From an uncultured Parafilimonas sp. (GTDB lineage Bacteria > Bacteroidota > Bacteroidia > Chitinophagales > Chitinophagaceae): a DNA stretch of 64,000 nt. Where the stretch lies: the NCBI GenBank assembly GCA_903882935.1, contig CAIRZB010000042.1, forward strand, positions 21,833 through 85,832, in the 5' to 3' direction. The notes beneath the pieces were generated by a model. That model did not search any database. It was given only the letters and a program-made list of their open reading frames with translations, and was not told the origin of the DNA. The translations under genes were made by a program, and so were the position numbers. The first letter of the stretch is position 1. Each line of letters starts with the position of its first letter. Shown in pieces: positions 1 through 7,670 of the stretch.

Positions 1-42
1 AAAAATTAACCAAAGCCAATTAGTGCCAAACACCAACAAAAA

Positions 43-603
43 TTGAAAATCTACATTAAATACATGGTAAGCTTACGGTGCAAAATGATTGTAAAATCAG
101 CACTGGAAAACCTAGGTATTGCGTATGGCACCATTGATTTAGGTGTTGTGGAGGTGAAAAGACCGGTTACCGAAGAAGAACGAACCAAATTGCATGATGC
201 CCTGATAATATCGGGCTTACAGCTACTGGATAACAAAAAAGCGGTATTGGTCGAAAAAATTAAAACCATCGTTATTGAAATGATCCATTATGACGAAGAA
301 TTGCCCAAAATAAAAAACTCTGATTACATCAGCCAAAAGCTTGAACACAACTATACCTATTTGGCCAACCTATTTTCCGAAGCCACCGGAACTACGATTG
401 AGCACTTTATAATAAAACATAAAATTGAAAAAGTAAAAGAACTATTGCTGTATGATGAGCTTACGTTAACCCAAATTTCTTACAGGCTCAAGTATAGCAG
501 TGTGGCACATTTATCAAATCAATTTAAAAAAGAAACCGGCCTAACCCCTACTTTTTTTAAAAAGCTGCAGGACAAAAGGCGCAATAACCTAGAAAATGTG
601 TGA
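43..603 (+). CDS. Small AraC-family transcriptional regulator
   Basis: This 186-residue protein has a C-terminal AraC-type double helix-turn-helix (about residues 95-180). The segment around 'LTQISYRLKYSSVAHLSNQF' and the ending 'KKETGLTPTFFKK' are typical of the second HTH. The N-terminal ~90 residues are not an AraC sugar-binding cupin; they start 'MKIYIKYMVSLRCKM' and are shared by a Bacteroidota family of short AraC proteins. The start chosen is the TTG at 43, because the KIYIKYMVSL segment is part of the family; ATG at 64 is the alternative. Its stop codon lies inside the first copy of the promoter motif described at 599-664, so it probably acts on that motif and on the following stress-type genes. 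That link is inference. A small intracellular ligand or redox/metal cue cannot be judged from sequence. Confidence 0.85.
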   Translation: MKIYIKYMVSLRCKMIVKSALENLGIAYGTIDLGVVEVKRPVTEEERTKLHDALIISGLQLLDNKKAVLVEKIKTIVIEMIHYDEELPKIKNSDYISQKLEHNYTYLANLFSEATGTTIEHFIIKHKIEKVKELLLYDELTLTQISYRLKYSSVAHLSNQFKKETGLTPTFFKKLQDKRRNNLENV

Positions 604-664
604 ATGATGTAACAATAACCGAAAATTCTGTAACAACGGAAACACTTAAGTGCGTGATCTTTGT
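599..664 (+). promoter_or_regulatory. Promoter motif copy 1 (putative AraC-type activator site plus -7 box)
   Basis: The left half TGTGAATGATGTAA is at 599-612, the right half TTCTGTAACA at 626-635, and a -7-like element GATCTTTGT at 656-664. Three more copies in the window (1662, 3127, 37486) align to it without a gap, with exactly 16 nt between motif position 41 and the -7 element. The -7 box fits Bacteroidota TAnnTTTG only partly, as expected for an activator-dependent promoter. Transcription would start near 670. Confidence 0.65.
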
Positions 665-669
665 ACAGT

Positions 670-846
670 GAGATAGTAAAAAAGGCAAGGAAAAATGATA
701 AAGAAAGAATAACAGAAATAAGTGCTAACCTTTTTGATGGGCATAAAAATAGTATAGACACCGCGAGTTAAATATAACGGCCGTTAAAGGCTAACCTATG
801 TTGGGAAGGGTAAAAGGCACCACGCATCTGCGGGGTGCTTTTTTTT
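670..846 (+). ncRNA. Possible short leader RNA or small RNA ending at a terminator
   Basis: A transcript from promoter copy 1 would run about 175 nt and meet a strong intrinsic terminator (817-846) before the next gene at 867. The stretch has no convincing ORF and contains the palindrome TAACGGCCGTTA. It could be a stand-alone small RNA or an attenuated leader for the downstream gene. Start and function are inferred. Confidence 0.35.
817..846 (+). terminator. Intrinsic terminator / attenuator upstream of the Dom34-like gene
   Basis: The stem is GCACC-a-CGC, loop atct, GCG-g-GGTGC, followed directly by eight T residues. It lies 20 bp before the ATG at 867, so it separates promoter copy 1 from that gene. 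Confidence 0.75.
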
Positions 847-866
847 AACAAATAAAATAAATAATT

Positions 867-1253
867 ATGTTAACAAGAAGATTAGGCATTTATATGGACC
901 ACCAACATGCCAACCTGCTGGACCTTACCACAGGCACTATGGAAACAAGCCATGTGGGTTCGACATTTACCCACGAAGAAAAAGTGGATACCTTGGAAAA
1001 AAGTGAAGCACTTAATCACCACGCCGAACAACACGAAGAAGCAACCTATTATAAGCAACTGAGCCGCGTTATTTTACAATATAACGATGTATTATTGTTT
1101 GGCCAAACCCAAGCAAAAACAGAGCTATTCAATATACTAAGGGCCAACCACCAATTTGAAAAAATAAAAATTGACGTTAAGCCTTCAGACCGGCTGACGC
1201 CAAACCAACAGGAGGCCTTTGTGCGTGAATATTTTGCGAAGGAGTTAAGCTAA
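867..1253 (+). CDS. Dom34/eRF1-like (baeRF-type) small protein
   Basis: This 128-residue soluble protein begins 'MLTRRLGIYMDHQHANLLDL', which recalls the 'WiDh.eA' opening of bacterial proteins annotated as translational machinery / Dom34-like. The middle part 'VLLFGQTQAKTELFNIL' matches the eRF1 domain-3-like 'llfGpgeaK.el' pattern. The end 'SDRLTPNQQEAFVREYF' resembles the family 'D.MTdnQivA.VreyF' signature. By similarity it may act in ribosome rescue or stress, but no catalytic GGQ motif is visible, so the function is open. It lies downstream of promoter copy 1 and a terminator, and is followed 24 bp later by a DUF2061 gene. Assignment rests on remembered motif similarity only. Confidence 0.6.
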   Translation: MLTRRLGIYMDHQHANLLDLTTGTMETSHVGSTFTHEEKVDTLEKSEALNHHAEQHEEATYYKQLSRVILQYNDVLLFGQTQAKTELFNILRANHQFEKIKIDVKPSDRLTPNQQEAFVREYFAKELS

Positions 1254-1277
1254 ATATGCCCTTAAAAAAACACACAC

Positions 1278-1535
1278 ATGGTCGAAAAGTTGCTGCCTGC
1301 GAAACTATTGCCGAAGGAAACACTTGGCAGGTCGGTGTTAAAAACAGTGAGCTACAGGCTGGTGATTTTGATACTAGACTTTATTGCTATTTATCTATTT
1401 ACCGGCAAAATAAAAGTGGCAGTTGGCTTTATGATTGTTAGCAATGTTTACACAACCCTATGCTATTTTCTGCATGAACGCATTTGGAACCGGATTAAAT
1501 GGGGTAAGGCAGCCTATAAGAGCACAACACGGTAA
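1278..1535 (+). CDS. DUF2061 family inner-membrane protein
   Basis: This 85-residue protein contains 'SVLKTVSYRLVILILDFIA' followed by a second hydrophobic segment and ends 'YFLHERIWNRIKWG', the hallmark of DUF2061 small membrane proteins. Two transmembrane helices are expected (about residues 27-42 and 47-65). The start at 1278 (MVEKLLP) gives the whole domain; an overlapping frame beginning at 1256 has no such features and is rejected. The biochemical role of DUF2061 is unknown. It probably belongs to the same stress-related transcription unit as the gene before it. Confidence 0.8.
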   Translation: MVEKLLPAKLLPKETLGRSVLKTVSYRLVILILDFIAIYLFTGKIKVAVGFMIVSNVYTTLCYFLHERIWNRIKWGKAAYKSTTR

Positions 1536-1611
1536 CGCTTCTGTTTTCAGCACTACCATTTTTCACATTATTACTTACCAAAAATCAGTAAGCAAAAAAC
1601 ATACTAAAAAA

Positions 1612-1637
1612 CCTATGGGCTATTTATCGCCCATAGG
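1612..1637. terminator. Perfect 9-bp hairpin, possible terminator
   Basis: CCTATGGGC (1612-1620) and GCCCATAGG (1629-1637) form a perfect stem with an 8-nt loop, preceded by a run of A. A terminator read would have its T-run on the minus strand; on the plus strand it may still end the DUF2061 transcript. Confidence 0.5.
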
Positions 1638-1661
1638 CCATTACCCAACCAAGCAACAATG

Positions 1662-1727
1662 TGTGAATGATGCAATTATTTTAAATAATTGTATAACAGC
1701 CAAAAGCCTTTGACTACGCACCTTTAC
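1662..1727 (+). promoter_or_regulatory. Promoter motif copy 2
   Basis: The left half TGTGAATGATGCAA is at 1662-1675, the right half TTGTATAACA at 1689-1698, and the -7-like CACCTTTAC at 1719-1727. The spacing is identical to copies 1, 3 and 4. It would drive a transcript with a ~310-nt leader into the lipoprotein gene at 2045. Confidence 0.65.
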
Positions 1728-2044
1728 AAGATGTTTGCACAACTACCATTTAAGCTTAATACAATATTCAGCAGCCACAGCAATAACTACGAAACCGAGG
1801 AGGCAGTGCTGCAGGTTCAGTTAATTTTTGCATCAAATTCGCACGCCCAATATTCCAACGGCAATAGTGCAAAACCAGCAACGATGGATGTTATTCCTTA
1901 CATGCCAGCAAGCAACGAAAGGTTCTACAGTATTATAGCAGCTTTTTAAATATAATCGTGTATTTGGTATACAATGCGCTAAAAAGTAATGTTTTCAATA
2001 ATCGCGAAACAATATACGCATAAAACAACAAAAAAAATTATTGT

Positions 2045-2509
2045 ATGTACAAAACAAAGCTTACCCTTGCCACCGCAACAGTGTTGGCCGGGTTATTTTT
2101 TACAGGCTGCCAGTCCGCAGATGACAAGGTAGCGTCTGCACAGGCAAAAGTAGAGACCGCCAATGAGAACTTGGCCACCGCACAAAACAATGCAGATTCG
2201 GCTGCGCAGCGGGCTGCCAGTGCAGAGGAATGGGCCATTTTCAGGAACGAAGCCGAAGCGAAAATTAAAAGCAACGAGATACGTATTGCCGCCTTGAAAA
2301 TGAAAATGAGGAAACCGATCAACCAATTCGACACAGCCTATGCCAACCGTGTTGATACCCTGGAAAGCCGAAATACAACTATGCAAAGCCGGATTGACAC
2401 CTATGCAAAAAAGCAAGACGCATGGGCGGCATTTAAGCTGGAATTTAACACTAAGATGGGCGAGCTGGCAAATGCATTGGATGATATAGGGCACCAGCAT
2501 AAAAATTAA
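2045..2509 (+). CDS. Coiled-coil lipoprotein of unknown function
   Basis: This 154-residue protein has an N-terminal signal with lipobox 'LFFTGC' (Cys about residue 22), so it should be lipid-anchored, probably in the periplasm or outer membrane. The mature part is rich in Ala, Gln, Glu and Lys and has a heptad-like pattern (residues ~28-80 and 100-145), suggesting a coiled coil like Lpp- or YtxH-associated stress lipoproteins. No enzyme motif is visible. It sits in the stress island downstream of promoter copy 2 and 70 bp before the cupin gene. I do not recognise a named family. Confidence 0.8.
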   Translation: MYKTKLTLATATVLAGLFFTGCQSADDKVASAQAKVETANENLATAQNNADSAAQRAASAEEWAIFRNEAEAKIKSNEIRIAALKMKMRKPINQFDTAYANRVDTLESRNTTMQSRIDTYAKKQDAWAAFKLEFNTKMGELANALDDIGHQHKN

Positions 2510-2579
2510 GAAAACCAGATGGTTATCAGCAGCTTGTAGGTTGTGCTATTTGACGATTGCAAAAAAACAAACAAACAAT

Positions 2580-2918
2580 ATGGATTCCGGCGAAATTGAA
2601 AAATCAAAAATTCTTATCACGGTTGAGATAATTGAATACGTACCCAACTCGGTGGTTATAAAAACCATCTTAAAAAAATCAACCGGCAATATCAGTGTAA
2701 TGTCGTTCGACAGCGGTGAGGGCCTCACTGAAAAAACAAGCCCGTTCGACACATTTGCGCAGATAATTGAGGGCGATGCCGAAATTGTCATCAACGGAAC
2801 TTCCAACAAGTTAAAAACAGGCCAATCAATTGTAATACCGGCCCATGCACTCAACTATATAAAGCCTAATGGCCGCTTTAAAATGATTTCAACCATTATT
2901 AAAAGCGGCTATGAATAG
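2580..2918 (+). CDS. Small cupin-domain protein
   Basis: This 112-residue protein is a single cupin barrel: 'ISVMSFDSGEGLTEKTSPFDTFAQIIEGDAEIVINGT' followed by 'LKTGQSIVIPAHALNYIKP'. The classic metal-binding His/Glu set is poorly kept (the first cupin motif has TSPFDT where GxxHxH is usual), so metal-dependent catalysis is doubtful and a binding or regulatory role is possible. The start chosen is the ATG at 2580 (MDSGEIEKSK), which matches family length; an in-frame ATG at 2541 would add 13 unlikely residues. It probably shares a transcript with the upstream lipoprotein. Confidence 0.8.
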   Translation: MDSGEIEKSKILITVEIIEYVPNSVVIKTILKKSTGNISVMSFDSGEGLTEKTSPFDTFAQIIEGDAEIVINGTSNKLKTGQSIVIPAHALNYIKPNGRFKMISTIIKSGYE

Positions 2919-2989
2919 TTGGAAGTTATAAAATGGGTATTGGCACCAATAATGCCGTTATCATAATAATTTTACTACAATACATCAAT

Positions 2990-3037
2990 ATGGCAATGCC
3001 CGGGGATAAATTTAACAATGTCCGCGGGCATTGCCAT
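2990..3037. terminator. 13-bp perfect inverted repeat, likely terminator of cupin transcript
   Basis: ATGGCAATGCCCG (2990-3002) and CGGGCATTGCCAT (3025-3037) are exact reverse complements with a 22-nt loop, 71 bp after the cupin stop. There is no clear T-run, so it could also be an mRNA-stabilising hairpin. Confidence 0.55.
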
Positions 3038-3126
3038 TTAATAAAACGCCACGTGCATGACCTACACCATCGGGCCACAGGAAAACCTACTTATTGGCAC
3101 TAAACCCATATAATACCGTTTAAATA

Positions 3127-3192
3127 TGTGAATAATGTAATTTGTTCATATAGTTGTGTAACAACCATACCACAAATGCAACGCACCTTTAC
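3127..3192 (+). promoter_or_regulatory. Promoter motif copy 3
   Basis: The left half TGTGAATAATGTAA is at 3127-3140, the right half TTGTGTAACA at 3154-3163, and the -7-like CACCTTTAC at 3184-3192. It is gap-free with the other copies and serves the mini-protein genes at 3228, 3523 and 3712. Confidence 0.65.
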
Positions 3193-3227
3193 ATAGTAAC
3201 ACTTCAGTTACAAAAAACACAACTACC

Positions 3228-3302
3228 ATGAAACAATCACCAACCACCGCTTCAATTTGCATCAAAGGTTCTACCAAAGGCAAAAAAATACGCATTGAGT
3301 GA
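3228..3302 (+). CDS. Possible 24-residue mini-protein / leader peptide
   Basis: An ATG about 30 nt after the predicted start of transcription from promoter copy 3 opens a 24-codon frame (MKQSPTTASICIKGSTKGKK...). It is basic and soluble, with no known family. Support is only its position as the first ATG of the transcript. Confidence 0.25.
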   Translation: MKQSPTTASICIKGSTKGKKIRIE

Positions 3303-3522
3303 ACAAACCAAAACGTGCTAAAACAATTTTTTTTGCAAACCACATAGCACCAACCTATCTTATAAACAAAGTTCAGGCCAATATATATGGTGTGCAAAAA
3401 AACATCGGTTTCCTAACAATTGTGTTGTACAATTTATTGGATACTAAATGGGGCAGATTTTTTTACAACATGCTTACTTCCTAAAAACGGGTGTTTTTCA
3501 CATAACACAAAAAACAAAAACA

Positions 3523-3678
3523 ATGAGCAATCTACTCTACTTAGTAGCAGTCATCTTAATTATTTCTTGGGCGGTGGGCTATTTTGCTTACGGAACCGGC
3601 GGCCTTATACATGTGCTACTGGTAATTGCCGTAATAGCTATTTTAGTTAGGGTTATACAGGGCCGTAACATTCTTTAA
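3523..3678 (+). CDS. lmo0937-family small membrane protein
   Basis: This 51-residue protein, 'MSNLLYLVAVILIISWAVGY' followed by 'FAYGTGGLIHVLLVIAVIAI' and a short basic tail, has two hydrophobic helices separated by a Gly-rich turn. That is the pattern and length of the lmo0937 family found in many stress loci. The ATG at 3523 is preferred over an in-frame upstream start at 3448, because family members are about 48-52 residues. The function is unknown; the family often accompanies CsbD/YtxH-type stress genes, which fits this neighbourhood. Confidence 0.8.
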   Translation: MSNLLYLVAVILIISWAVGYFAYGTGGLIHVLLVIAVIAILVRVIQGRNIL

Positions 3679-3711
3679 CCATATTATTTTTAATACAATA
3701 AAACTAACATT

Positions 3712-3795
3712 ATGAAATCTTGGAAAGTTACCATTGGCGTTTTAGTAGGCTTTACATTAGGTGCATTAATTGGTGTTTTATTTGCACCATATTAG
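3712..3795 (+). CDS. YtxH-like stub, 27-residue glycine-zipper membrane peptide
   Basis: A 27-codon frame starts 33 bp after the lmo0937-like stop: MKSWKVTIGVLVGFTLGALI, then GVLFAPY. It matches the N-terminal membrane segment of YtxH proteins ('GxxxGxxxGxLfAP') but stops where the coiled-coil part would begin. It may be a genuine mini-protein or the conserved head of a truncated YtxH gene. It is very likely co-transcribed with the gene before it. Confidence 0.6.
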   Translation: MKSWKVTIGVLVGFTLGALIGVLFAPY

Positions 3796-4057
3796 CCAAA
3801 GCATTGTATTTACCGTTAACCGCAGCGCGCCAACACCTGCTTTAAAAACAACATGGTGGCCGCTGCCCGCCCGCGATGTTATAATGCTACCCCATGGCAT
3901 GTTATTGCGCAATTAAATAATGGCGGCATAAGCCATCAACCATCCAGCCAAACAATACCCGTTTCTATTTCAACGCAGGCCTCATAGGCTTATAAACCTG
4001 CATGTGGCAGTTATTGTATATTTTTACCGCTGTAAAAGTTAACCAAGCAGGTATTGT

Positions 4058-5401
4058 ATGAGCAACTATTCAACCGCCTACAACATACCCAAAGGGTATT
4101 CGGGCCTTCGCACCGCCGTACGGTCGTACCGGTTTTTAAAAGACCCGATTAACTTTATTTGTAACAACATGCAATTGTACGGCGGCTCATATTCGGCAAA
4201 GCTGCCGCAATACCCCAACTTCATCCTAACCCAAGACGCGGCGTTTATCAACTACGTGCTGCGGGATAACCATACCAATTACCATAAATCGCCGTTAAGT
4301 TCGGGCAGGGCGGCCCAATACCTTGGCAAGGGCATGCTGTTTATCAACGGGGATGAATGGCTTAAACAGCGGCGCTTGGCCCAGCCCGGCTTTCACCGCG
4401 AAAAAATACAAGGCCTTTACCACACCGTGGTTAAGGCCATTGATGAATATTTGGCCACTATGCCTGTGGGCCTTGTTGACATGTACCCCCTGCTGTACCG
4501 CCTTGCTTTTAATGTGATTATAAAATCGCTGTTCGATATTAACCTGTCGCCAGAAACCATGCAACTGCTTTCCGGCAATTTTAGCGAAATCCAAGACTTT
4601 GTGATGAAGGATGTAAACCAGCCCTTCCGCCGGCCGTTTTACGCTATAACCGGTGCCGAGCGGAAAACAATGAAAAAATCGGAAGAAATACGGACAATAT
4701 TTAGTGGCATCATACAAAGCCGTAAAGCAGCCCTTGCAGCGGGTGAGTCGTTTAACGATTTGTTGGACATGCTTATGCAAGCCACCTATGAAGACACTGG
4801 GTTGCCCATGCCAGAAGAACAGTTGATTTACGAGCTGCTTGTACTAATGTTTGCCGGGCACGAAACAACCGCCAATGTGCTGTCATGGATGTTATACCTG
4901 CTTTCGGTTAACCCGGCCGTTTTAAAAAACCTTACCAATTGTGTGCAACAAACCGATGTTTTAAGCTGCCCGCGCAACGAATACCTGAATGCTGCCATAA
5001 ACGAAACGATGCGCCTTTACCCGGCGGCTTGGATAACAGACCGTGAGGCCTTAACGGACGATGGTTTTGGCGAATACCGCTACCCCAAAGGCACCATCAT
5101 CATCCCATTTTTTTATGGTACCCACCGCGACAAGGCCGTTTGGCCTGATGCCGACACCTATAACCCAAGCAGATTTTTAGACGAAAACGGCAAAGCGCAG
5201 AAGTTTAAAAATTACTTTCCGTTTGGTGCCGGCCCGCGCTTATGCATTGGCAATAATTTCGCCATGGCCGAAATGGCATTTTTTCTGCATGCCTTCCTAA
5301 ACCATTTTACCATACAACCAACCGGACAAGTACCAAAAATGAAGCCGCTGCTTACGCTGCGGCCTGATAAAGTTATGTTACAGGTGGCGCGTAAGGGTTA
5401 A
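4058..5401 (+). CDS. Cytochrome P450
   Basis: This 447-residue protein is a full-length bacterial P450. It shows the I-helix oxygen-activation motif AGHETTAN (about residues 267-274), the ExxR motif in NETMRLYP (about 314-321) and the haem-ligand loop FGAGPRLCIGNNFA with the Cys ligand near residue 396. No signal peptide or membrane anchor is seen, so it should be cytosolic and need a separate ferredoxin or flavodoxin partner, none of which is encoded nearby. Its sequence is closest in style to CYP4/CYP102-like fatty-acid hydroxylases; the substrate cannot be told. It ends the stress-type island and is followed by an inverted-repeat element. Confidence 0.93.
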   Translation: MSNYSTAYNIPKGYSGLRTAVRSYRFLKDPINFICNNMQLYGGSYSAKLPQYPNFILTQDAAFINYVLRDNHTNYHKSPLSSGRAAQYLGKGMLFINGDEWLKQRRLAQPGFHREKIQGLYHTVVKAIDEYLATMPVGLVDMYPLLYRLAFNVIIKSLFDINLSPETMQLLSGNFSEIQDFVMKDVNQPFRRPFYAITGAERKTMKKSEEIRTIFSGIIQSRKAALAAGESFNDLLDMLMQATYEDTGLPMPEEQLIYELLVLMFAGHETTANVLSWMLYLLSVNPAVLKNLTNCVQQTDVLSCPRNEYLNAAINETMRLYPAAWITDREALTDDGFGEYRYPKGTIIIPFFYGTHRDKAVWPDADTYNPSRFLDENGKAQKFKNYFPFGAGPRLCIGNNFAMAEMAFFLHAFLNHFTIQPTGQVPKMKPLLTLRPDKVMLQVARKG

Positions 5402-5734
5402 CGGACTATAAGTATTTAAATTAATGCTACTTTGAAACATCCAATAAGCGCCTTAGCAAAATTGAATTTTTGGGGAATATTATTTAAGCACTTGGCGCCT
5501 TGGCGCGACATACAGCTTCGCCTCTGGCGAAGCCAGCGTTATTATATCGCGCAAAAACACCAAGGCGCAAAAGCCCAAAATACTATTGCAAAATATCTGT
5601 CGAAGCAGCCTAAAAACCATTTCTTGTAATGGTACATTACAGTTACGTAAAATAATTTTCACTGCTTAAAAGAGTGCTTCGGGGCAATATCGCTATCCAC
5701 ATCAAAACCCACCGAGCCAAACCATCCTCGCGGC
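5402..5734. repeat. Intergenic inverted-repeat element
   Basis: Inside this 333-bp gap, 5492-5570 forms an imperfect long inverted repeat: arms TTGGCGCCTTGGCGCGA and a diverged reverse complement ending CAAGGCGCAA. At its centre is the perfect hairpin GCTTCGCC / GGCGAAGC (5515-5533). Elements with a 'CTTGGCGCCTTGGCGCG' arm look like dispersed non-coding repeats of Bacteroidota genomes. It also sits where the P450 transcript and the convergent amidohydrolase gene end, so it may act as a two-way terminator. Confidence 0.5.
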
Positions 5735-7405
5735 TTATTTTCTTTCAAAAACCACTTTGCCACCCACAACGGTGGTAACCACTGTAATGTTATAAATGTC
5801 GGTCGGGTTAACAGCAGTGGGGTCCTTGTCAACCACAATCATATCAGCCAACTGGCCGGGCAGTATGCGCCCTTTGGTGTTTTCTTCAAAAGTGGTGTAT
5901 GCACCCGCGTATGTATAGGCTTTAATGGCATCCTCGGGGCTAATGCATTGGCTTTTACCTATTACTTGGCCTTGTTTGGTTTGCCTGTTTACCGCACTGG
6001 CAAGGCGCAACATTGCACCATAGCCTGAAATTGGCGCATCCGAGTGCAGTGCAAACAATATACCCATGTCCAGTGCCGTTTTTGTGGGGTGTATCATCTC
6101 CATCCTTTTTTCGCCATACACGCGCAGTTTCTCACCCAACTCATACATATAACAATGAAAAACCGGTATTACACTGTCTTTTTTAATCCGTCCGAGTATT
6201 TCCGGGTTAGTTATGCTGCAATGCTCAATGCGGTGGCGGGCATCGGCACGGTAGTCGGTTTGCTGGGCCTTTTCAATGGCATTCAACAACATGTCAATCT
6301 CCCTGTCGCCATTGCTGTGGCAGGCAATCTGTAGCCCTGCCGCGTGTATTTTACGCACCACACTGTCCAGTTGCGCTTGGCTACGCGCCGGTGGTATGCC
6401 GTAATAGTCTTTTTTTCCCGTGCGTGGGTTAATGGTGTCGTAGGGTTCGTATAGCCAGCAAGTTTTACCGCTAAGGGAGTTGCCGTGTACCAGCTTTATG
6501 CCCTGTATGCGCAAGTAATCGTTTTGCACGCGCGGTATTTTTCCGCTTATCACTTCATCAAGGTAGTCAACGCCTATCAGCAGGTTAAACCGAATGGGAA
6601 AATGCTCTTCGGCCAATTGTTGGTATACGCCCACTTTTTCCGGGGTGGTCCAAGCGTCGCCCAGGCTGGTAACGCCGGCGGCCAGCAGGTTGTTAAAATA
6701 AAGCTTGTAGCCGGCCAGCTCTTCTTTGGCTGACGGCTTGGGCGGGTAAATTATTTTGTTTGATTTGCCTAACAGGCCCATGGCAGTTTCCTTGCATACG
6801 CCGTCTGGCCTACCGTTCTTGTCACGCTCAAAGGCACCGCCCGCAGGGTCTTTCGTATTTTCGTCAATCCCGTTTATCTGCAATAAAAATGAATTTGCCG
6901 CGGCCAGGTGGCCACTAATATGGCCTATCAAAATGGGGTGTTCTGTGCTGGCCTTGTCAAGGCTGTCCCGCACCGGCTGCCCGCCCAATGCGGTTTCGTT
7001 ATAGCCTTGCCCACGTATCAACATGCCATTGGGGGTAATGGCAGCCTTGCGCTGCAGCAAGTGTATCAGGCTGCCCATGCTGGTAACAGTATCCAGCGCC
7101 AAGGTGGCATATGGTGCCTCAAAAGGGTATACGGCCTCAGGGTGCTGGTGTACATCGTTAAAGCCGGGCATCACCGTTTTACCTGCCAGGTCCACCACCT
7201 TTGTTTGTTTGCCAATGTATTTTCTAACGGCCGCTGTAGTACCAACCGCGCGTATCTTATGGTCTTTTATGGCAACAGCCTCTGCCCTGTCACCATATTG
7301 CCGCAGGGTAATTATGTTGCCGTTGGTAAGCACCAAATCGGCCTGCTGGCCAAAAAGCATACCGCAGGCCAAAACCAGTGCAAGTGTTATAAAAGCCTTA
7401 GCCAT
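5735..7405 (-). CDS. Secreted amidohydrolase (Amidohydro_3 / COG1574)
   Basis: This 556-residue protein has an N-terminal signal peptide ('FITLALVLACGMLFGQ') and then a metal-dependent hydrolase of the amidohydrolase superfamily. The first metal motif is HxH in 'PGFNDVHQHPE' (His86, His88). Further ligands are probably in 'IACHSNGD', 'RIEHCS' and 'ALHSDAPISGYG'. The C-terminal composite-domain strand ('GQLADMIVVDKDP') is typical. COG1574 members include YtcJ and exoenzyme-regulatory AepA-type proteins; the substrate is not known. It is divergent from araB with a 265-bp shared upstream region, but there is no evidence that it belongs to arabinose metabolism. Confidence 0.88.
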   Translation of the reverse strand: MAKAFITLALVLACGMLFGQQADLVLTNGNIITLRQYGDRAEAVAIKDHKIRAVGTTAAVRKYIGKQTKVVDLAGKTVMPGFNDVHQHPEAVYPFEAPYATLALDTVTSMGSLIHLLQRKAAITPNGMLIRGQGYNETALGGQPVRDSLDKASTEHPILIGHISGHLAAANSFLLQINGIDENTKDPAGGAFERDKNGRPDGVCKETAMGLLGKSNKIIYPPKPSAKEELAGYKLYFNNLLAAGVTSLGDAWTTPEKVGVYQQLAEEHFPIRFNLLIGVDYLDEVISGKIPRVQNDYLRIQGIKLVHGNSLSGKTCWLYEPYDTINPRTGKKDYYGIPPARSQAQLDSVVRKIHAAGLQIACHSNGDREIDMLLNAIEKAQQTDYRADARHRIEHCSITNPEILGRIKKDSVIPVFHCYMYELGEKLRVYGEKRMEMIHPTKTALDMGILFALHSDAPISGYGAMLRLASAVNRQTKQGQVIGKSQCISPEDAIKAYTYAGAYTTFEENTKGRILPGQLADMIVVDKDPTAVNPTDIYNITVVTTVVGGKVVFERK

Positions 7406-7613
7406 TCGTTTTTTTTACATAGATACTGGTTGTATACCAAATTGCAACCCATTACCGGTTAGCAAATCATTAAATGTAATGGCTTGGGTAAGCCTTGGTG
7501 GCTTGGCTATGGAAAAAAAACTACGAAAATTAAAAAAAACATCTACCAACTTTGAGCAAAACAAACAACAGCTGGGCTGGGCATAAAACAGCGGCAAAAT
7601 ATTTTTTTAATTA

Positions 7614-7646
7614 ATTGTCAATACAACATTTATTTATTTACATTTG
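7614..7646 (+). promoter_or_regulatory. Candidate promoter of the araB transcript
   Basis: The -7 element TACATTTG at 7639-7646 matches the Bacteroidota TAnnTTTG consensus exactly. ATTG at 7614-7617 is a fitting -33 element with a 21-nt spacer. The araB ATG follows 25 bp later, with AGGAG at 7657-7661, an unusually Shine-Dalgarno-like site for this phylum. Confidence 0.6.
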
Positions 7647-7670
7647 GCCACTGCATAGGAGACTTGCTTT

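Larger units (their letters stand above)
1536..2044. other. Intergenic region with hairpin and promoter copy 2
   Basis: This 509-bp gap holds the hairpin at 1612-1637 and promoter copy 2 at 1662-1727. An open frame at 1731-1949 begins at the predicted transcription start and has no recognisable features, so it is not called as a gene. Nothing else stands out; the rest is probably the leader of the lipoprotein gene at 2045. Confidence 0.6.
2919..3522. other. Long intergenic region before the lmo0937-like gene
   Basis: This 604-bp gap contains a 13-bp stem-loop (2990-3037), promoter copy 3 (3127-3192) and a possible 24-codon mini-ORF (3228-3302). The remaining ~220 bp before 3523 are AT-rich with no feature I can support; they would form the leader of the lmo0937-like gene. 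Confidence 0.6.

Noticed and set aside
1731..1949. 72-codon frame after promoter copy 2
   Set aside because: Its ATG coincides with the predicted transcription start and the sequence has no domain, signal or family feature.
5432..5629. 65-codon frame downstream of the P450
   Set aside because: It lies across the inverted-repeat element and its composition follows the repeat, not a protein.
5735..7405. Plus-strand frames opposite the amidohydrolase
   Set aside because: They are shadows of a well-supported minus-strand gene with signal peptide and HxH motif.
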